Part shown: positions 1 to 11,218 of the stretch, piece by piece | Position numbering within the stretch: position 1 is the stretch's first letter | Layout: the number at the start of each line of letters is the position of its first letter | Assembly: GCA_036784855.1 (NCBI GenBank) | Contig: JAZDSV010000032.1 | Location: forward strand, 118,183-182,182 | Source of the DNA: Aphelidium insulamus | Taxonomy: Eukaryota; Aphelidiomycota; Aphelidea; Aphelidiaceae | Length of the DNA stretch: 64,000 nt | Direction: 5' to 3' | The notes under the pieces: model-generated | Told to the model about the DNA's origin: nothing | The model's database searches: none | The model's input: the letters and a program-made list of their open reading frames with translations, nothing else | Program-made: the position numbers and the translations under genes

Positions 1-1419
1 GCTGCATTTGTGCAGCGAGCGGGACCATTGGCGCGTATTGTCTGGGCGCTTGTACTCAATGCCGCCGTATTTCTCGTGTGCGTGGTGATGACGCGTTTTC
101 CCGGCATGGAACCGGCGTCAAGTTTCTATATAAGCTTTGTGCTGGTTATTTGCTGTGGCGTTAGCACAGCCTACTTGCAGAATGGTACACTGCTATTGCT
201 CTTTGTACTGGCTATACCTCATTATTTCTAGGTGTATTTGGACTGTCGTCGCTCTTCCCGCCCATATACACGCAAGCTGTAATGTCGGGACAGGGGTTGG
301 CCGGGGCTGCAGTAAGCATTGCGCAAATTGTATCTCTTCTCATAAGCCCGCCATCTGGCTCGGTGGACGCCGCAACATCTGTACGTAGTTATTGTCCTAG
401 GTCAATTTCAGTATATTAATCTGTGCTAGAGCGGCGGCGACTCGAAACTGTCCGACTCGGCGCTGATATACTTTTGCTTCGCGCTGGGCGTCATTGTCTT
501 GTCGCTGGCCAGTGTCTTTGCTCTGCGTCGACAACCGCTGTTCATGCACTACACTCGCACCGTGCCGCATGCAGAGGACCAGGTGGCGGAAAAGTTTTTC
601 GCCGACACCGATGCTGAACATTCGGGCGGCGATGATGCTGCCAGCAGCAGAAGTAGTAGTGCTAGCGACATCGCAGAGATCAACAGCCAGGTATCTACGC
701 AAGACCTGCTAATCGCGCGCGATGCCACCCCGCCCAGCGCGGTGACAATATTCCGCCAATTGCAGCCAATGATCAGCGTGGTGTTTTTGACATTCATGGC
801 CACGCTGGCCGTGTTTCCCTCTCTTATTGGCCTTATTGCGTCGGTGAAGCCGCCGTCAACGGGCACCACTCTCAAGTGGACCGATGGCGTCTACTTTGTG
901 CCGATTGCATTTTTGGTGTTTGCTCTCGGGGACTGGTTTGGCAAGGCACTGCCTGGTTTCCCCCCTCTGCCGATACCAGCGTGGATATCGCGCCGGTTTT
1001 CTAGCACTGATGGCGATGGCAAGAGCTACTTCAACTATGGTACCATTGACAATCCCCCGCTGCTCACGGTGCTGACGGTGGTGCGCCTGCTATTCATCCC
1101 CTTCTTTCTGGTGTGCAATGTGGTGGTGCAAGTAGCCAGTGACTCGGATGACGGGGCAAAGGGCAGCACAGTTTTGCCACGCCCCGCTGCTCTGCCGCTA
1201 GTGGTCAACTCGGACGCCGGCTACTTGTTGGGACTGTTTGCGTTCGCCGTCACCAATGGCTGGTTTGTGGCGCTGGCCATGATGCAGGCCCCGGCGCAAG
1301 TGACTGTGGGCGGCGATGCGGGCAAGGCTCGTGGCGGCACCATGATGGTGTTTGCCATGACAATTGGCCTGGCCGTGGGAAGCGCCCTGTCCTTTGGTGT
1401 CCGGGCCGTGGTTGCCTGA
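1..1419 (+). CDS. Equilibrative nucleoside transporter (SLC29/ENT family), 5'-truncated
   Basis: C-terminal part of a multi-pass nucleoside/nucleobase transporter of the plasma or organelle membrane; the start lies left of the window. Exons 1-184, 232-380 and 430-1419 join in frame across GT-AG introns of 47 and 49 nt. The joined reading contains the ENT signature around PPIYTQAVMSGQGLAG, a long polar loop (EDQVAEKFFADTDAEHS and a Ser-rich stretch) between TM6 and TM7, and the C-terminal helix block ending in GLAVGSALSFGVRAVVA. The loop is the usual variable and phosphorylated part of the family. The gene converges on the RS-protein gene, whose stop lies 127 bp away. Family assignment is firm; substrate cannot be told from sequence. 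Confidence 0.9.
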
Positions 1420-1433
1420 TGAACAGATCAATA

Positions 1434-1495
1434 CATCCAACTATAGACATACATATGACAAGCTTAACTGCGGGACATTATATCCAACTATAGAC
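1434..1495. repeat. Two direct copies of a 14-bp motif between convergent genes
   Basis: ATCCAACTATAGAC occurs at 1435-1448 and 1482-1495, with a looser third copy (ACAACTATACACATG) near 1516-1530. It lies in the 3' ends of two convergent genes. It may be part of overlapping 3' UTRs; no function is inferred. Confidence 0.5.
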
Positions 1496-1545
1496 GTATG
1501 CTGAGAGCGTTATACACAACTATACACATGCTGAACAAGTGCCCA

Positions 1546-2517
1546 TTAGCTATGGTCACGTCTACTGCTACTGCCATGTCTGCTGTGGTGGTGGCTGTGA
1601 CGTCGGCGCTCATTATCTATAGGTGGCGACCGCGACCTCCTGCTAGAGTGACTGTGACGGCCGCTGTGTCGATGTCGTCGTCGCCTCGACCTCGAACGTG
1701 ATATGGAGCGTGAGCGTGACCGCGCATGACGACTTTTGCGCCTCTCTGGAGTGCGACTGCGGGAACGGCTGCGTGATTGCCGGTCTCGATGTCGTCGTCG
1801 ATGCCTGCTTGACTCGTTGTCGCTGTCATGGCTGGCCACAGTGCCATCACCACCACCATCGCCATCAGTTAAAAAAGGTGGTGCCGACCAGTGAGCACTG
1901 GCTGCTTGCCGTGAGTATGCAACTTTTGACGTGTCGGTGACGGCCTTGATGGACACCGCGGCCACCTTGGAGTCCACCATCTTGGGAGGGACAGTCGCTG
2001 CCCGGCGTTCAGCCGCCAATGCTGCGGCCTGATCGCGTTGTGCAGCCTCTGCCAAGCGCTTATTGCGTATGGCCAGCGCCGCGTCCACCACGGCCGCTGC
2101 ATTGTGCATGTCCTCGGCCTCGGCGGCGGCTACGCGTTCACTGCCCGACATGGGCGCCTTGGCGAGTAGTCGTTCTTGCTGGCCCGCTGTGCCAACTAGT
2201 TGCGACTGGCCTGCAGCAGCACCAGCAGCAGCTTCATACTGCGGCAACACGGCGATATTGAAGCGCTTGCACAGCAGATTATCCGGCCGCCACGCGACCA
2301 CCGAGCGCTGCCCCGTCCACTCTGGCGCCTCTTCGGCTTCAGCAGTGGCGGCTGGGGTGGTAGATGCGCTTGCTTGCTCTCCAGATGCAGCACCGGTGTT
2401 GCCTGCTGTAGTTGTAGATGCTGCCGTCGACGACGACGACGACGACGACGTGAAGCGGTTGGCCAGCGAGCCGATACCGAACGCGGCCAACGCTGCCTGC
2501 CGCGCCGCGTCGTTCAT
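1546..2517 (-). CDS. RS-rich nuclear protein with a TGH/GPATCH1-like LCKRFN motif
   Basis: A 323-residue reading with an ATG start and no obvious intron. The N-terminal half is Ala/Ser/Glu-rich and contains RSVVAWRPDNLLCKRFNIA (about residues 71-89), which resembles the W-x-P-x-x-LLCKRFN motif found C-terminally in TOUGH/GPATCH1-type splicing proteins. The last 100 residues are a dense Arg/Ser/His domain (RSRSRSRTPERR, SRSRSISRSRSRRRR) typical of spliceosome-associated proteins. No G-patch, SURP or RRM is visible, so it is either a reduced GPATCH1-like protein or an unrelated RS protein sharing one motif. Role in pre-mRNA splicing is inferred from composition and motif only. Confidence 0.6.
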   Translation of the reverse strand: MNDAARQAALAAFGIGSLANRFTSSSSSSSTAASTTTAGNTGAASGEQASASTTPAATAEAEEAPEWTGQRSVVAWRPDNLLCKRFNIAVLPQYEAAAGAAAGQSQLVGTAGQQERLLAKAPMSGSERVAAAEAEDMHNAAAVVDAALAIRNKRLAEAAQRDQAAALAAERRAATVPPKMVDSKVAAVSIKAVTDTSKVAYSRQAASAHWSAPPFLTDGDGGGDGTVASHDSDNESSRHRRRHRDRQSRSRSRSRTPERRKSRHARSRSRSISRSRSRRRRHRHSGRHSHSSRRSRSPPIDNERRRHSHHHSRHGSSSRRDHS

Positions 2518-2648
2518 GAGGCTCTTCGCGCTATTTTACTTTTACTTAAATAGAAGCTGCCTACTATCTGCATTAACAGCATATATTATACACACATATT
2601 ATATACATATCATGTACAGTGCAAGACATTCTATTATATAGTACACAG

Positions 2649-3101
2649 TCACCACACGTGCGTGGCCACCGGGCGGTTAAAGTGCGCAGAGAGGCGTGAC
2701 ATGGCTATCGGGCGGCTGCAACTTCGCGGCACCATTGCACCAGTAGAATAGTTACTCATCTTGCCAGAGTGCTTGTTGTCCGTCGTCCTCGGCGGTGCTG
2801 TTGCTGTTGTGGCGCTGTTAATGTGCATGTAACTGTTGTAGTTGTTGTTGTTGTTGTTGTGTAAAGCTGTTGGCGGCGGTACCGGAGATACTTTAACCAG
2901 CGCGCCGCTGCTGTCAAAGTGCGGATGCCGGGTCGCGGACACTTGCCGATACTGATGCTGTGATATCGTTGGCGTACAAACTTTCTGCAGCAGCTGTGCT
3001 TGATGCGCGGTGTAGCCCACCTCGGCAAAGTAGCAGTCGGGACTGCAGTACAGAGCGCCGTTAACAGTCTTGCGGCCGCACTGGCACCACTCGAGATCCA
3101 T
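2649..3101 (-). CDS. Small Ecl1-like zinc-binding protein
   Basis: A 150-residue protein starting MDLEWCQCGRKTVNGALYC. The N-terminal CxC...YCSxxC pattern (Cys 6, 8, 19 and 23) matches the short zinc-finger-like motif of the fungal Ecl1/lifespan-regulatory family, whose members extend chronological lifespan and respond to starvation and zinc. The rest is low complexity (a run of Asn, then Thr/Pro) without fold. I chose the ATG at 3101: upstream codons stay open for 46 residues but have no further ATG, only GTG. The family call rests on one short motif, so function stays tentative. Confidence 0.55.
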   Translation of the reverse strand: MDLEWCQCGRKTVNGALYCSPDCYFAEVGYTAHQAQLLQKVCTPTISQHQYRQVSATRHPHFDSSGALVKVSPVPPPTALHNNNNNNYNSYMHINSATTATAPPRTTDNKHSGKMSNYSTGAMVPRSCSRPIAMSRLSAHFNRPVATHVW

Positions 3102-3713
3102 ATATGTATATATCCGATGTTGACTGCTGAACGTGTGTACGTATGCGTAAATCTTCAGAGATCTTGAGGACAGAGAGGCGGCGTGAGAGCAGCGGGCAGA
3201 TCTTTTATGGGCGGCACGCGCGCGTAATTTATGGCGCACGTGCCGTAAACCGTACGATCAGTGGCGCCACAATTGCGCGATGCAGCCAAATGATTGCATC
3301 ATCATTGCATCAATTCTGTATATATATTGTTGAAGTGCATGGCACGCATGGCTTACATATATACTTGCAGCCGTATTATTTCTTACAGTTGACTGCTCCT
3401 GCGATATCTACGCTATGTTGAATCTTGCAGCTATTAGATGTTCCCAGCATAATTGAGCGCGCGCAGCATTCCCCGTAGTTCACTTTATAGTACATGTATG
3501 TAATTCCATAAATTTCAATTTGCATAATTTCATCAGTGCTTCTATAACACTCTATTCAATATACTCTTCATACCTATACGTAATCATTCGTTTGGCAGCT
3601 TCCCATTATGATAGTCTGCAGCATTCGTAAGCGGACCTTCAAACCCTCTTGGGTCCCAGTATCGATGCACTGTCGGCGGACTTTGAACATTGTAGACGGG
3701 TTGAACTGCACAC
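3102..3713. other. Intergenic region, 612 bp
   Basis: AT-rich spacer holding the promoter of the Ecl1-like gene (leftward) and of the small secreted protein (rightward). I see no RNA gene, no repeat unit and no convincing coding frame; the open frames here lack codon logic and recognisable domains. Confidence 0.6.
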
Positions 3714-3959
3714 ATGCATATGCGAGTATCCGCCCAACTCGCACTCATCGCGCTACTTGTGTTGGCTGCATGTGCCATACAAAGTGGAATGGCCATGCCG
3801 ACGCCAGATGGAATCTGCTGCATGGAGGAGGGTTGTGGGTGCGTTTCTGCGGTGCGAGAGCGTTTACCCGAGAACTGCTGCATGAGGACTGCATTAGCCT
3901 TGACCTGCGCGGGAGTTGTCTGCATTATCGTTGGCAAAATCGCGGAGATCTTTGTATAG
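3714..3959 (+). CDS. Small cysteine-rich secreted or membrane-anchored protein
   Basis: An 81-residue protein. Two ATGs two codons apart (3714 and 3720) lead into a clear signal peptide (RVSAQLALIALLVLAACAI, then QSGMA). The predicted mature part carries ICC, CGC and NCC within about 27 residues, so seven or more Cys in closely spaced pairs, followed by a hydrophobic stretch (TALALTCAGVVCIIVG) that could anchor it or be a buried helix. It ends with its own stop 61 bp before the myotubularin start. No family recognised. Small secreted Cys-rich proteins in fungi are often hydrophobin-like, antimicrobial or host-directed, but nothing here decides between these. It could also be a chance frame. 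Confidence 0.5.
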   Translation: MHMRVSAQLALIALLVLAACAIQSGMAMPTPDGICCMEEGCGCVSAVRERLPENCCMRTALALTCAGVVCIIVGKIAEIFV

Positions 3960-4020
3960 CGCGTACAGCTCCGAGTATTCAATACGCACCAATAGAGAAA
4001 CTATGTATTAACAGTTCATA

Positions 4021-6771
4021 ATGGACGCGCTGTCAATTACGCGGGTAGGTACCGTACACTCTATGCACCTATGCATACGGGCCTCCACACTCGTACAGGA
4101 CAGCCAGCTAACCTGTATGTATGTGGCAGTGTTCAGTGTACTATGCGCCGCAGTTCAGTCCGTCTGCGGGGTCCGTGTGGGCCAGCGGTGCTGCCACGCC
4201 CGGAGTGATCGGATGTCCGGCCCAGCTGCACCTCACGTCGCACCACTTTCTACTCACTGCACGCGCGGCTGCTGGTGGTAGTGGTAGTGGCGGTGGTATG
4301 GAGAAGCTGTTGGAGCAGTGGGTAGGTTCATTCGTTGTCGCTATACCGCGCTCATACAGCTCACGCGGCCACATCATATGTAGATTCCGTACTCGCTCAT
4401 CGCTAGCATTGAACGGCAGTCGATGGGAGGTGGCGGCAGTGGCAGCTCTGGTGCACTGAACTCTGGCCTGACCAGTGGTGGTGTGGTGTACGTTACACCA
4501 GTGTCTGCCGCGCCGACTGATCGCCCCATTCCGTGCATCGCACTGCAGCTGTCCACAAAGTATGCTAGTGTGTATAATATAGCATTAATTACTCTAACGC
4601 GGCAGACACTTTCTTCAGCTGACTGTATACCTGCCGGCTGTTGGGCAAGATGCGCAAAACACGGCCGCCATGGTCATGGACTCTGTGGCAAAGTTGTTTT
4701 CAACTTCCTTCTCTGGTACAAATGCATCACTATATATCTCCTGCGTGTCGATTTTCAGGTTTTTCCTCGATGACTACACACTGTGCGTATATAGATATAC
4801 TGATATCTTAATGCAGCCTCGCACTCGTATGAAGCCTTTCTGACGCCGGCGGTATCGTTTCGAGCGCCCAAGACAAAGAATATTGCTGTGACTCCTAGCA
4901 AAGATGAAGCGGTTGCATCGGAGCTGCTGCAGTTGGACGGTCGACTAGGTCGTGACGACAGTCGTGTCAATGTGTCTTCGGATCGATTATGGGCCGAATT
5001 TGAAAGGCTTGGCGTTGGCGCTGCCTGGCGTTTCACCGATTCCAACCGTGACTATACGGTCAGTTACATGAGAAATATTGTTTGTCTGTATTAACTTTTG
5101 CCCAGCTATGCCCAACGTATCCCCGCCTTCTGGTTGTGCCGAGCCGCATAAGCGATGCCGTGTTATTTCATGCGGCCAAGCATAGGTCTCGCAACAGGTT
5201 CCCGGCACTATCCTATCTTCACTCTCCGAACCAAGCCTCCATCACCCGCTCCAGCCAGCCGATGGTAGGCATAACTGCCAAGCGCAGCATCCAAGACGAG
5301 CGTCTACTGGAAGCCATATTCGCGGCCAGTCAACCACAGTCTTCTCAACAGGGAAGCCGTCTCCAACTTACCGCCACCTCTGCCACCAACTCGCCTTCCA
5401 ACTCCCCGGCCAGCTCGCCCACCTCCACTAGCAAGCCGTTAGTGTTGGAACAGCTTTCTCAGCAACAGCAACAGCAGACGCCATCGAGGAATGTGATTGT
5501 GGACGCCCGACCACTTGGCAACGCCATGGCCAACCGTGCAATGGGTGCCGGCACCGAGAGCACCGAGCACTACAAGAACTGCGACCGCCTCTTTATGAAC
5601 ATTGACAACATTCACGTGATGCGCGACTCTGTCACCAAACTGCTGGAGGCAGTGCGTGCCAGCGACCCGGCTATGCACGCCGACAAGTGGTGGGCGCTGG
5701 TGGAGTCTTCGGGCTGGCTGAAGCACATTCGCACCATTCTCGAAGCCACCGCGCTCATTGTGGAGTCCATTGAGGGCGGCGAGAATGTGCTGATACACTG
5801 CAGTGACGGCTGGGATCGCACGGCACAGCTCTCCGCGCTGCCATCGCTTTGTCTGGACCCGCACTATCGCACGCTGCCCGGGTTCCAGGTGCTGATTGAG
5901 AAGGAGTGGGTGGCGTTTGGGCACAAGTTCTCCGAGCGCTGCGGCCACCACATCTCGCCGCAGATCAATTGGGGCGGATCGAAGCGGTCGTCATCTTCCT
6001 CGTCGTCTGGAAGTGGCCGGGACGAAAAAGAGGTGTCGCCGGTATTTCTGCAGTTCCTAGAGTGCACAGGTGCGCTATTTTTGTATGACTGGAAATTAAG
6101 GTGATTCTCATTAATGTAGCGCACATTCTGCGGCTGTATCCCACGGCGTTCGAGTTCAATGAGCTGCTGCTGTTGGACTTGCACACATTCTCTCATTCGT
6201 GCACGTTTGGCACGTTCCTGTACAAGAACGAGTGCGAGCGCAACAGTCCTACCAACCAGCAGATTATGCGCCGCGCCGTCTCGCTCTGGGACTATCTGGC
6301 ACAATCGGCCGCGCACTACAGGAATCCAGTATACAGGCAAGTATGAGTCCATGGTGTGAAAGTGCACGCTAATTGTATAGGCGGCACGAGGGCGTGTTGA
6401 AGATGTCACCGGCACACCAGGATATTCACTTTTGGACGGCCATGTACTGCCGATTTGACCATCAGCTGGCGGCGACTCCACCGTTCCTTCCGACTGCGGC
6501 GCAGCACAAGGAATCACCGGTGCCGGGACCCTGTTATACATCTGTTCAAACTGCCTTGCGACGCCTGTCACATTTGAACGACAAAGCATCAGTGGGAGCG
6601 CTACGGCCACAAGTCGAACTGCAAGCAGATGATTTTTGCATAACTAGCGACGACTGGTGGCGAGGGTTTAGCGACGCCGAAAGTGAAGCTGCATGCCTGC
6701 CTCCACTGTCCCAGCCGTGGAGAGACAACGTGGCACAGCTTCACGGTCTGTCTCATCTGGTACAGCCATAG
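4021..6771 (+). CDS. Myotubularin-family phosphoinositide 3-phosphatase
   Basis: Dephosphorylates PI3P and PI(3,5)P2 on endosomal/vacuolar membranes. Exons 4021-4044, 4130-4321, 4384-4559, 4606-4715, 4817-5058, 5106-6069, 6120-6336 and 6381-6771 keep phase and give about 771 residues. A PH-GRAM domain is seen at LHLTSHHFLLTA and IPYSLIASIERQ; the myotubularin core begins with NRDYTLCPTYP and contains the active site CSDGWDRT (Cys-x5-Arg intact), then FGHKFSERCGHH and the FNELLLLDLHTF block. A low-complexity Ser/Thr/Pro/Gln insert (about 5340-5480) interrupts the core. The join 4715/4817 could hide a 24-nt mini-exon. The last intron (6337-6380) has a GC donor. Closest functional match is yeast YMR1 or animal MTM1-MTMR2. 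Confidence 0.9.
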
Positions 6772-6873
6772 ATCATACGATGTAAAATCTATGCATTCTC
6801 ATTGATACTACACGCGTGTGGCAAGTCCATGTTGTGGAAGCCACGCGCCAAGCAGATAGTAAAAGTCTGCTGG

Positions 6874-7780
6874 TCACACTTTGACAGTGTATGGCTCCGG
6901 TACCAGACCGCTCTTGCCGGTGCGTTTGTTGGTGCCGTACAGCCAGCCTTCAGCCACAACCTTGGCGTCCACAATAACATCATCCAGTTCAAAGTCCAGC
7001 TCGTCGTCGGCCTCGGGGTGGTACGCGTACGACGCGCGGTACTAACACCGTCAATGTTACGTGATTATTAGTGAAGTGAACCTGCCTGTGTCTGAATTAG
7101 TTTGGGTGGGATGGGCGGCTCTTGTCCGTAGGAGTCCTGATGCTGCTGTTGCTGGGCGCCGGATGGCGTAGTGGCAATGTATGCCGGAGCGTTGTTTGAC
7201 GACACACTCGGTCGGCCGCCTGATAGAGCATGTGCGGCCACCGGTTCGTGCTGATTAGCCTGATGATACCTAGCAGCATGAGACAAGTCCACTTCGGATA
7301 TGCTGCTATAGACACAGTACACGATACATGGACATAGAATGGATACTTACTTTGCCAGTGACTGCTGCTCGGTGTTCTTGGCGATTTGACGCATGGCCGG
7401 CGCATCCAGCCCGTAGCCGCCCGCATCACCCTTGCTCTTTTCAAAGTCGGCACGGTACTGAATGTTGGATGCGAGGTTGGATGCGTTGCGCAGACGCTGC
7501 GCCTCCACACTGTCCCCATTCAAACCTTTGGCCTGCACGCGCGGCAAGTGGGCGCGGCAGTACGGCTTCTGGTCGAAGGATTGAAAGTTCTTCAAGTTGA
7601 GCGTGAGTTGGCACTCTGTGCACTGCGTGTGTGCATGTCAATTGATGGCGTGGATGTGAGCCTGTCACTCCCTGTGTGTGAACGTACCTTGAAGCAGCCC
7701 TTGTGCCACGGCTGATCGATTGCCATCAGCTTCTCGGTGGGGTAGACGGGTTTGGTACACTTGGCGCAGGCGGGATTCAT
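6874..7780 (-). CDS. LASP1: LASP1-like LIM-nebulin-SH3 protein
   Basis: Actin-associated adaptor. Exons 7780-7688, 7622-7351, 7305-7086 and 7041-6874 give 250 residues. Domains in order: a single LIM domain ([38 protein letters not shown]), nebulin-like repeats ([18 protein letters not shown]), a Gln/Pro-rich linker, and a C-terminal SH3 domain ([37 protein letters not shown]). This is the full LASP1 order. The last intron (7042-7085, 44 nt) only keeps frame with a GC donor (CAG|GCAGGT). A CCAAT box sits at 7909-7913 on the opposite strand, about 130 bp upstream. Confidence 0.9.
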
Positions 7781-8029
7781 TGTTGGACAGAGCGTGTGGT
7801 TGTTCGCGTTAACTAGTCTAGTCTAGGTTCTCTGGAGCTATAGATGTGCACCTGTGCGTGTAAGTGCTCCTCGGTTACGGCTCATTCAAACAGGCGCCGC
7901 GCCGTCTGATTGGTGGCCGTAGCTGTCAACTGACATGGAGGCCGCCTGCTGTCAGGCGTTGATTACCAACTTTGTGTTAGACTCATACATATATACTGTG
8001 TATTGTAAACTGTAATATTGCGTGTACTG

Positions 8030-11000
8030 TTATCTGCGTGGGAGGTTAGAGACTTTTTCGCGGGCGGCACCGAGAGACTTTTTCAGCAGCATCTGCGTGT
8101 CCCATTGCTGCTCGGCATTGCGTTGACTGTCACGGAGGCGTTCGCTGACAAATCGGTACCGCGCCACCAGCGGGTGTTGGCTGTCAATATTTTCACCTCC
8201 CAACTTGACAGTCTTCTTTGAGGAGCCGAGCCAAGAGTTTGCCGTGGCAGACGACAGTTCGATTGCGGCCAGTAGGCGTTCATCTTGTAGCAGCGTGGTA
8301 AGCTCGGCCAATTCGCGCTCCATCTCGCGGATCTTGCCCGTCTCGCTTTCATATAGTTTCTTGGCAATTAGCAAGTCGAATATGGTGTCGCCGACAGTGA
8401 TACGCTTAAACGCTGACAGATATAGCGGCTTGGATGCGGTTATTGTCGTAGGCCGACCGCTCTCATGCACGACCGATATCAACTCGGCCCGCTCCATGGC
8501 TTGAATGGCGCCGGGGTCATTGCCAAAGAGGCCATGCTGCACCAAAGCATCATAGGGTACCTGAGCCATATCAGCCAGCGCTTACATTTGTGATTAGATA
8601 TAATATTCCAACTTACCGAATCGTCTCGTGCGATGCGCTTCATAATGTACCAAAATTGGAGCTGCGTCCAGCCAAACTGCTTGCGTGTGTCATCGCCGCT
8701 ACCAGCCGCACCCAAAAGACTCTGTTCAAGCAATCCGCGCCGACGAATATCAATCTCGGCTCGGTTGAGAAGTTCTTCCAGTGCCTCTACGGAATTGAAT
8801 CATCGTTGTCCTACTAACGCGAAACGTACCGTCAAGTGAGAGCCCAGACCGAACTTTGGACACCAGCGAGTGCAAATCATTCAGTCTACCGCCGACTGCA
8901 TCCACCACGTGACTCAATTTGGCGTTATCGCCGTCCTTGTCCGACAGATGGCGGTGCAAATACGACACCGCAGCATCACGACTCGAGTCTCCGAGCGATA
9001 TCCGATCCAAGTTTACTCGATTGACCACGTACTTGGCCAGTTCGCGGCCAGCCTCGCCACCAGTGGCCAACCCATCTGCGGTGGTGCTGACAAATATTAC
9101 GCGTGCCAGCTTGTTGGCCGCCAGATACACAGCCCAGTCCATCAGTGTCTCGTTGAAGTCGTCGACTAGCTTGGATGAGATGCCAGCGGTGCTGCGACTG
9201 TCGCAAAAATTGGATATAATCACGGTGGGAATGTTGGACGTGGCAATGTTGAGGTCGGCATCATCTGCGTCCGCGCCGGACTTGCTCTTGGCCTTCTCTT
9301 TGGTAACCACCAACGTCAGCGCCACCGCCGTAAGCTCCAGGATCTTCTTACATTGCGCTTGGGTGGAAGTGGACAGACCTTGACGCAACGTTACACGCTA
9401 GTGACTGCATATAGGAAATAACTTGCCAGCTTTGGCGCCTGTGGTGCTAGTGACTATAGTGTCCAAGAATGTGGATAGATTGTTGAGCGCAGCGAATACG
9501 GGAAAGTAGCCGACTTGTGTGGCCAAGTTACTAACAAAGTCCCGCTCATTACCGCTAATAATGTGGTCGCACTGCAGCACCATGGTGCGCCTGCATACAA
9601 TATTAGAATTATCTCCATATGGTAGTAAGTTCATACCCAGACTCGCTGGCAACCGACTGCACCAAACGGGTCTTTTCGTATCCTAATCAAAACTTTTAAC
9701 AATAATATCCCAAATGCTTAATTTACGTACCCTCGGGCCCGCTGACAAGGAGCACATGTCCTGGATCATCCTTGAGCCATTCCTTTAGCTTGGCCCGGGC
9801 GCCTAGTCGATGTTGCGCTGCATCCGTTTCATCCGTCAAAAGATGCCCGTTGCCTTCACCGCCATGTCCATCCTGACTTTTGCCGGCCCACTGCCGGAAA
9901 TAAGCAAAATATATCATAGACTACAACGTACCCGGTACATTATCTTGGACGTGTAACGCTTGTACTTTGTAATCAGTTCCGGGACGCCTAGCGACCACCA
10001 GCGAGACATGTCGAACCGAGTGGACAGCGTTTTTTCAATGGAGTATATGCGAATCGGGTCAAAGATCAGATACGAGAGGCCGACAGCTGATCCGGCCAAC
10101 ATTGGGACCTACGGATGGAAATTAACAGATGGCTTATGTTTGCTGCATGATGAACAACTTGCCGATATTCTTGGATGCTCCACAACAAACTTTTTGATGG
10201 CGTTGGTCTTCTGCACATGCGGCGTTAGCTTGTGTGAGTACATAGCAGAGAGATTTTGACTTACAATGAATTGTTCATACTTTATCATAGAACGTGCACC
10301 GCTGGGCTGCAACAACGCATTGTGCAAACAGCCCTTGGCAGCGCATGCAGACCGCAACTGCTTATACTGTGCCGTGGCCCATGTCTTCCCGCTTGCGCCT
10401 AGTAGTAGGTTAGTGTAAATAGAGTCACTCAGCAAGACGAACCGGACTCAAACTTCAAATCGCTCATGCGACCGAACTTCCGCAGCGCATAATACAGCTC
10501 GTCCTACATATAAAAGGTTTGCTACTGTGCATAGTACATGTATATGTAAGTACTATATACGTACAAACTGCGGGACCGCCGATTCAAAGTCAATATGCAG
10601 CTTGGTGGACGCCATTTTGCTGCCCAAATCGTCTAGGAGCGGCCGGCCCTGCGAGGCGGTGTGAGAAATGTAATCTCACCGTGTGCAATGCAGTGCCATG
10701 CCTGAATGAGATGCGGCCGGAACACATACCACCACGAGTCCGTGTTGGTGGTGTGAAAGTGCTTGCGCAGTCCAGCCACGATATCGGCGCTGATGGCCGC
10801 GTGGCTGTCTGCAACCGGTGCCGGCACAACCATGTCGGCACCGGCGCCCTTGACCTCCAGCTGGACGAATATGCCGCGATCCTGCATCGCAGTTTGTGTA
10901 GGCCGTCTGAGTGGAGCAGAGCGTCACATACCCGCGGCCGTGCCACCATCTCCACCACCTGCGCATCGTGCGGCAGCTTCTCCGGCAAGATGGACCGAAG

Positions 11001-11072
11001 ACTCCCGCCCACCAGGCGCCGGAACTGCAGCAGCCACGCGCTGCTCTCTATCCACAGCTGAACCGATGACAT
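8030..11072 (-). CDS. YME2: Mitochondrial escape protein YME2 (RNA12)
   Basis: Inner mitochondrial membrane protein that maintains nucleoid number and structure; it has an RRM facing the matrix and a P-loop domain outside. Thirteen exons keep phase throughout: 11072-10932, 10881-10680, 10632-10565, 10503-10443, 10398-10265, 10210-10163, 10108-9932, 9890-9731, 9682-9637, 9590-9427, 9378-8830, 8786-8617, 8560-8030; 816 residues (yeast 850). Visible: QLWIESSAWLLQ and LPHDAQVVEMVARPRDRGIF, the RRM (KLHIDFESAVPQFDELYYAL ... RSACAAKGCLHNALLQ), HPRISVPMLAGS, FDPIRIYS, and VLLVSGPEG (Walker A position) and a C-terminal coiled coil. Two introns (9379-9426 and 10109-10162) use GC donors. An arginine-rich presequence is not visible at the chosen ATG, so a 5' exon may be missing. 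Confidence 0.9.
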
Positions 11073-11218
11073 TGACAGACACAGTAAGCGACACAGAGAC
11101 ACAGACACACACAGTCATTGCATGTGTTCTCTCTTTTAACCGTGGGCATTTACGCGTGCTGTAACCGCGTGTGGGTGTGGTGTGCTCTTGCTTACACTCA
11201 CACCGCCATGCCACTCGA

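Noticed and set aside
3102-3239. N-terminal extension of the Ecl1-like protein.
   Set aside because: Begins with GTG in a eukaryote and adds a basic, featureless segment; the downstream ATG precedes the conserved Cys motif directly.
8976-9383. Long open frames antisense to YME2 and similar antisense frames throughout (for example 12975-13282, 13836-14412, 17750-18097, 51143-51559).
   Set aside because: They mirror strongly coding frames on the other strand, have no recognisable domains and many use non-ATG starts.
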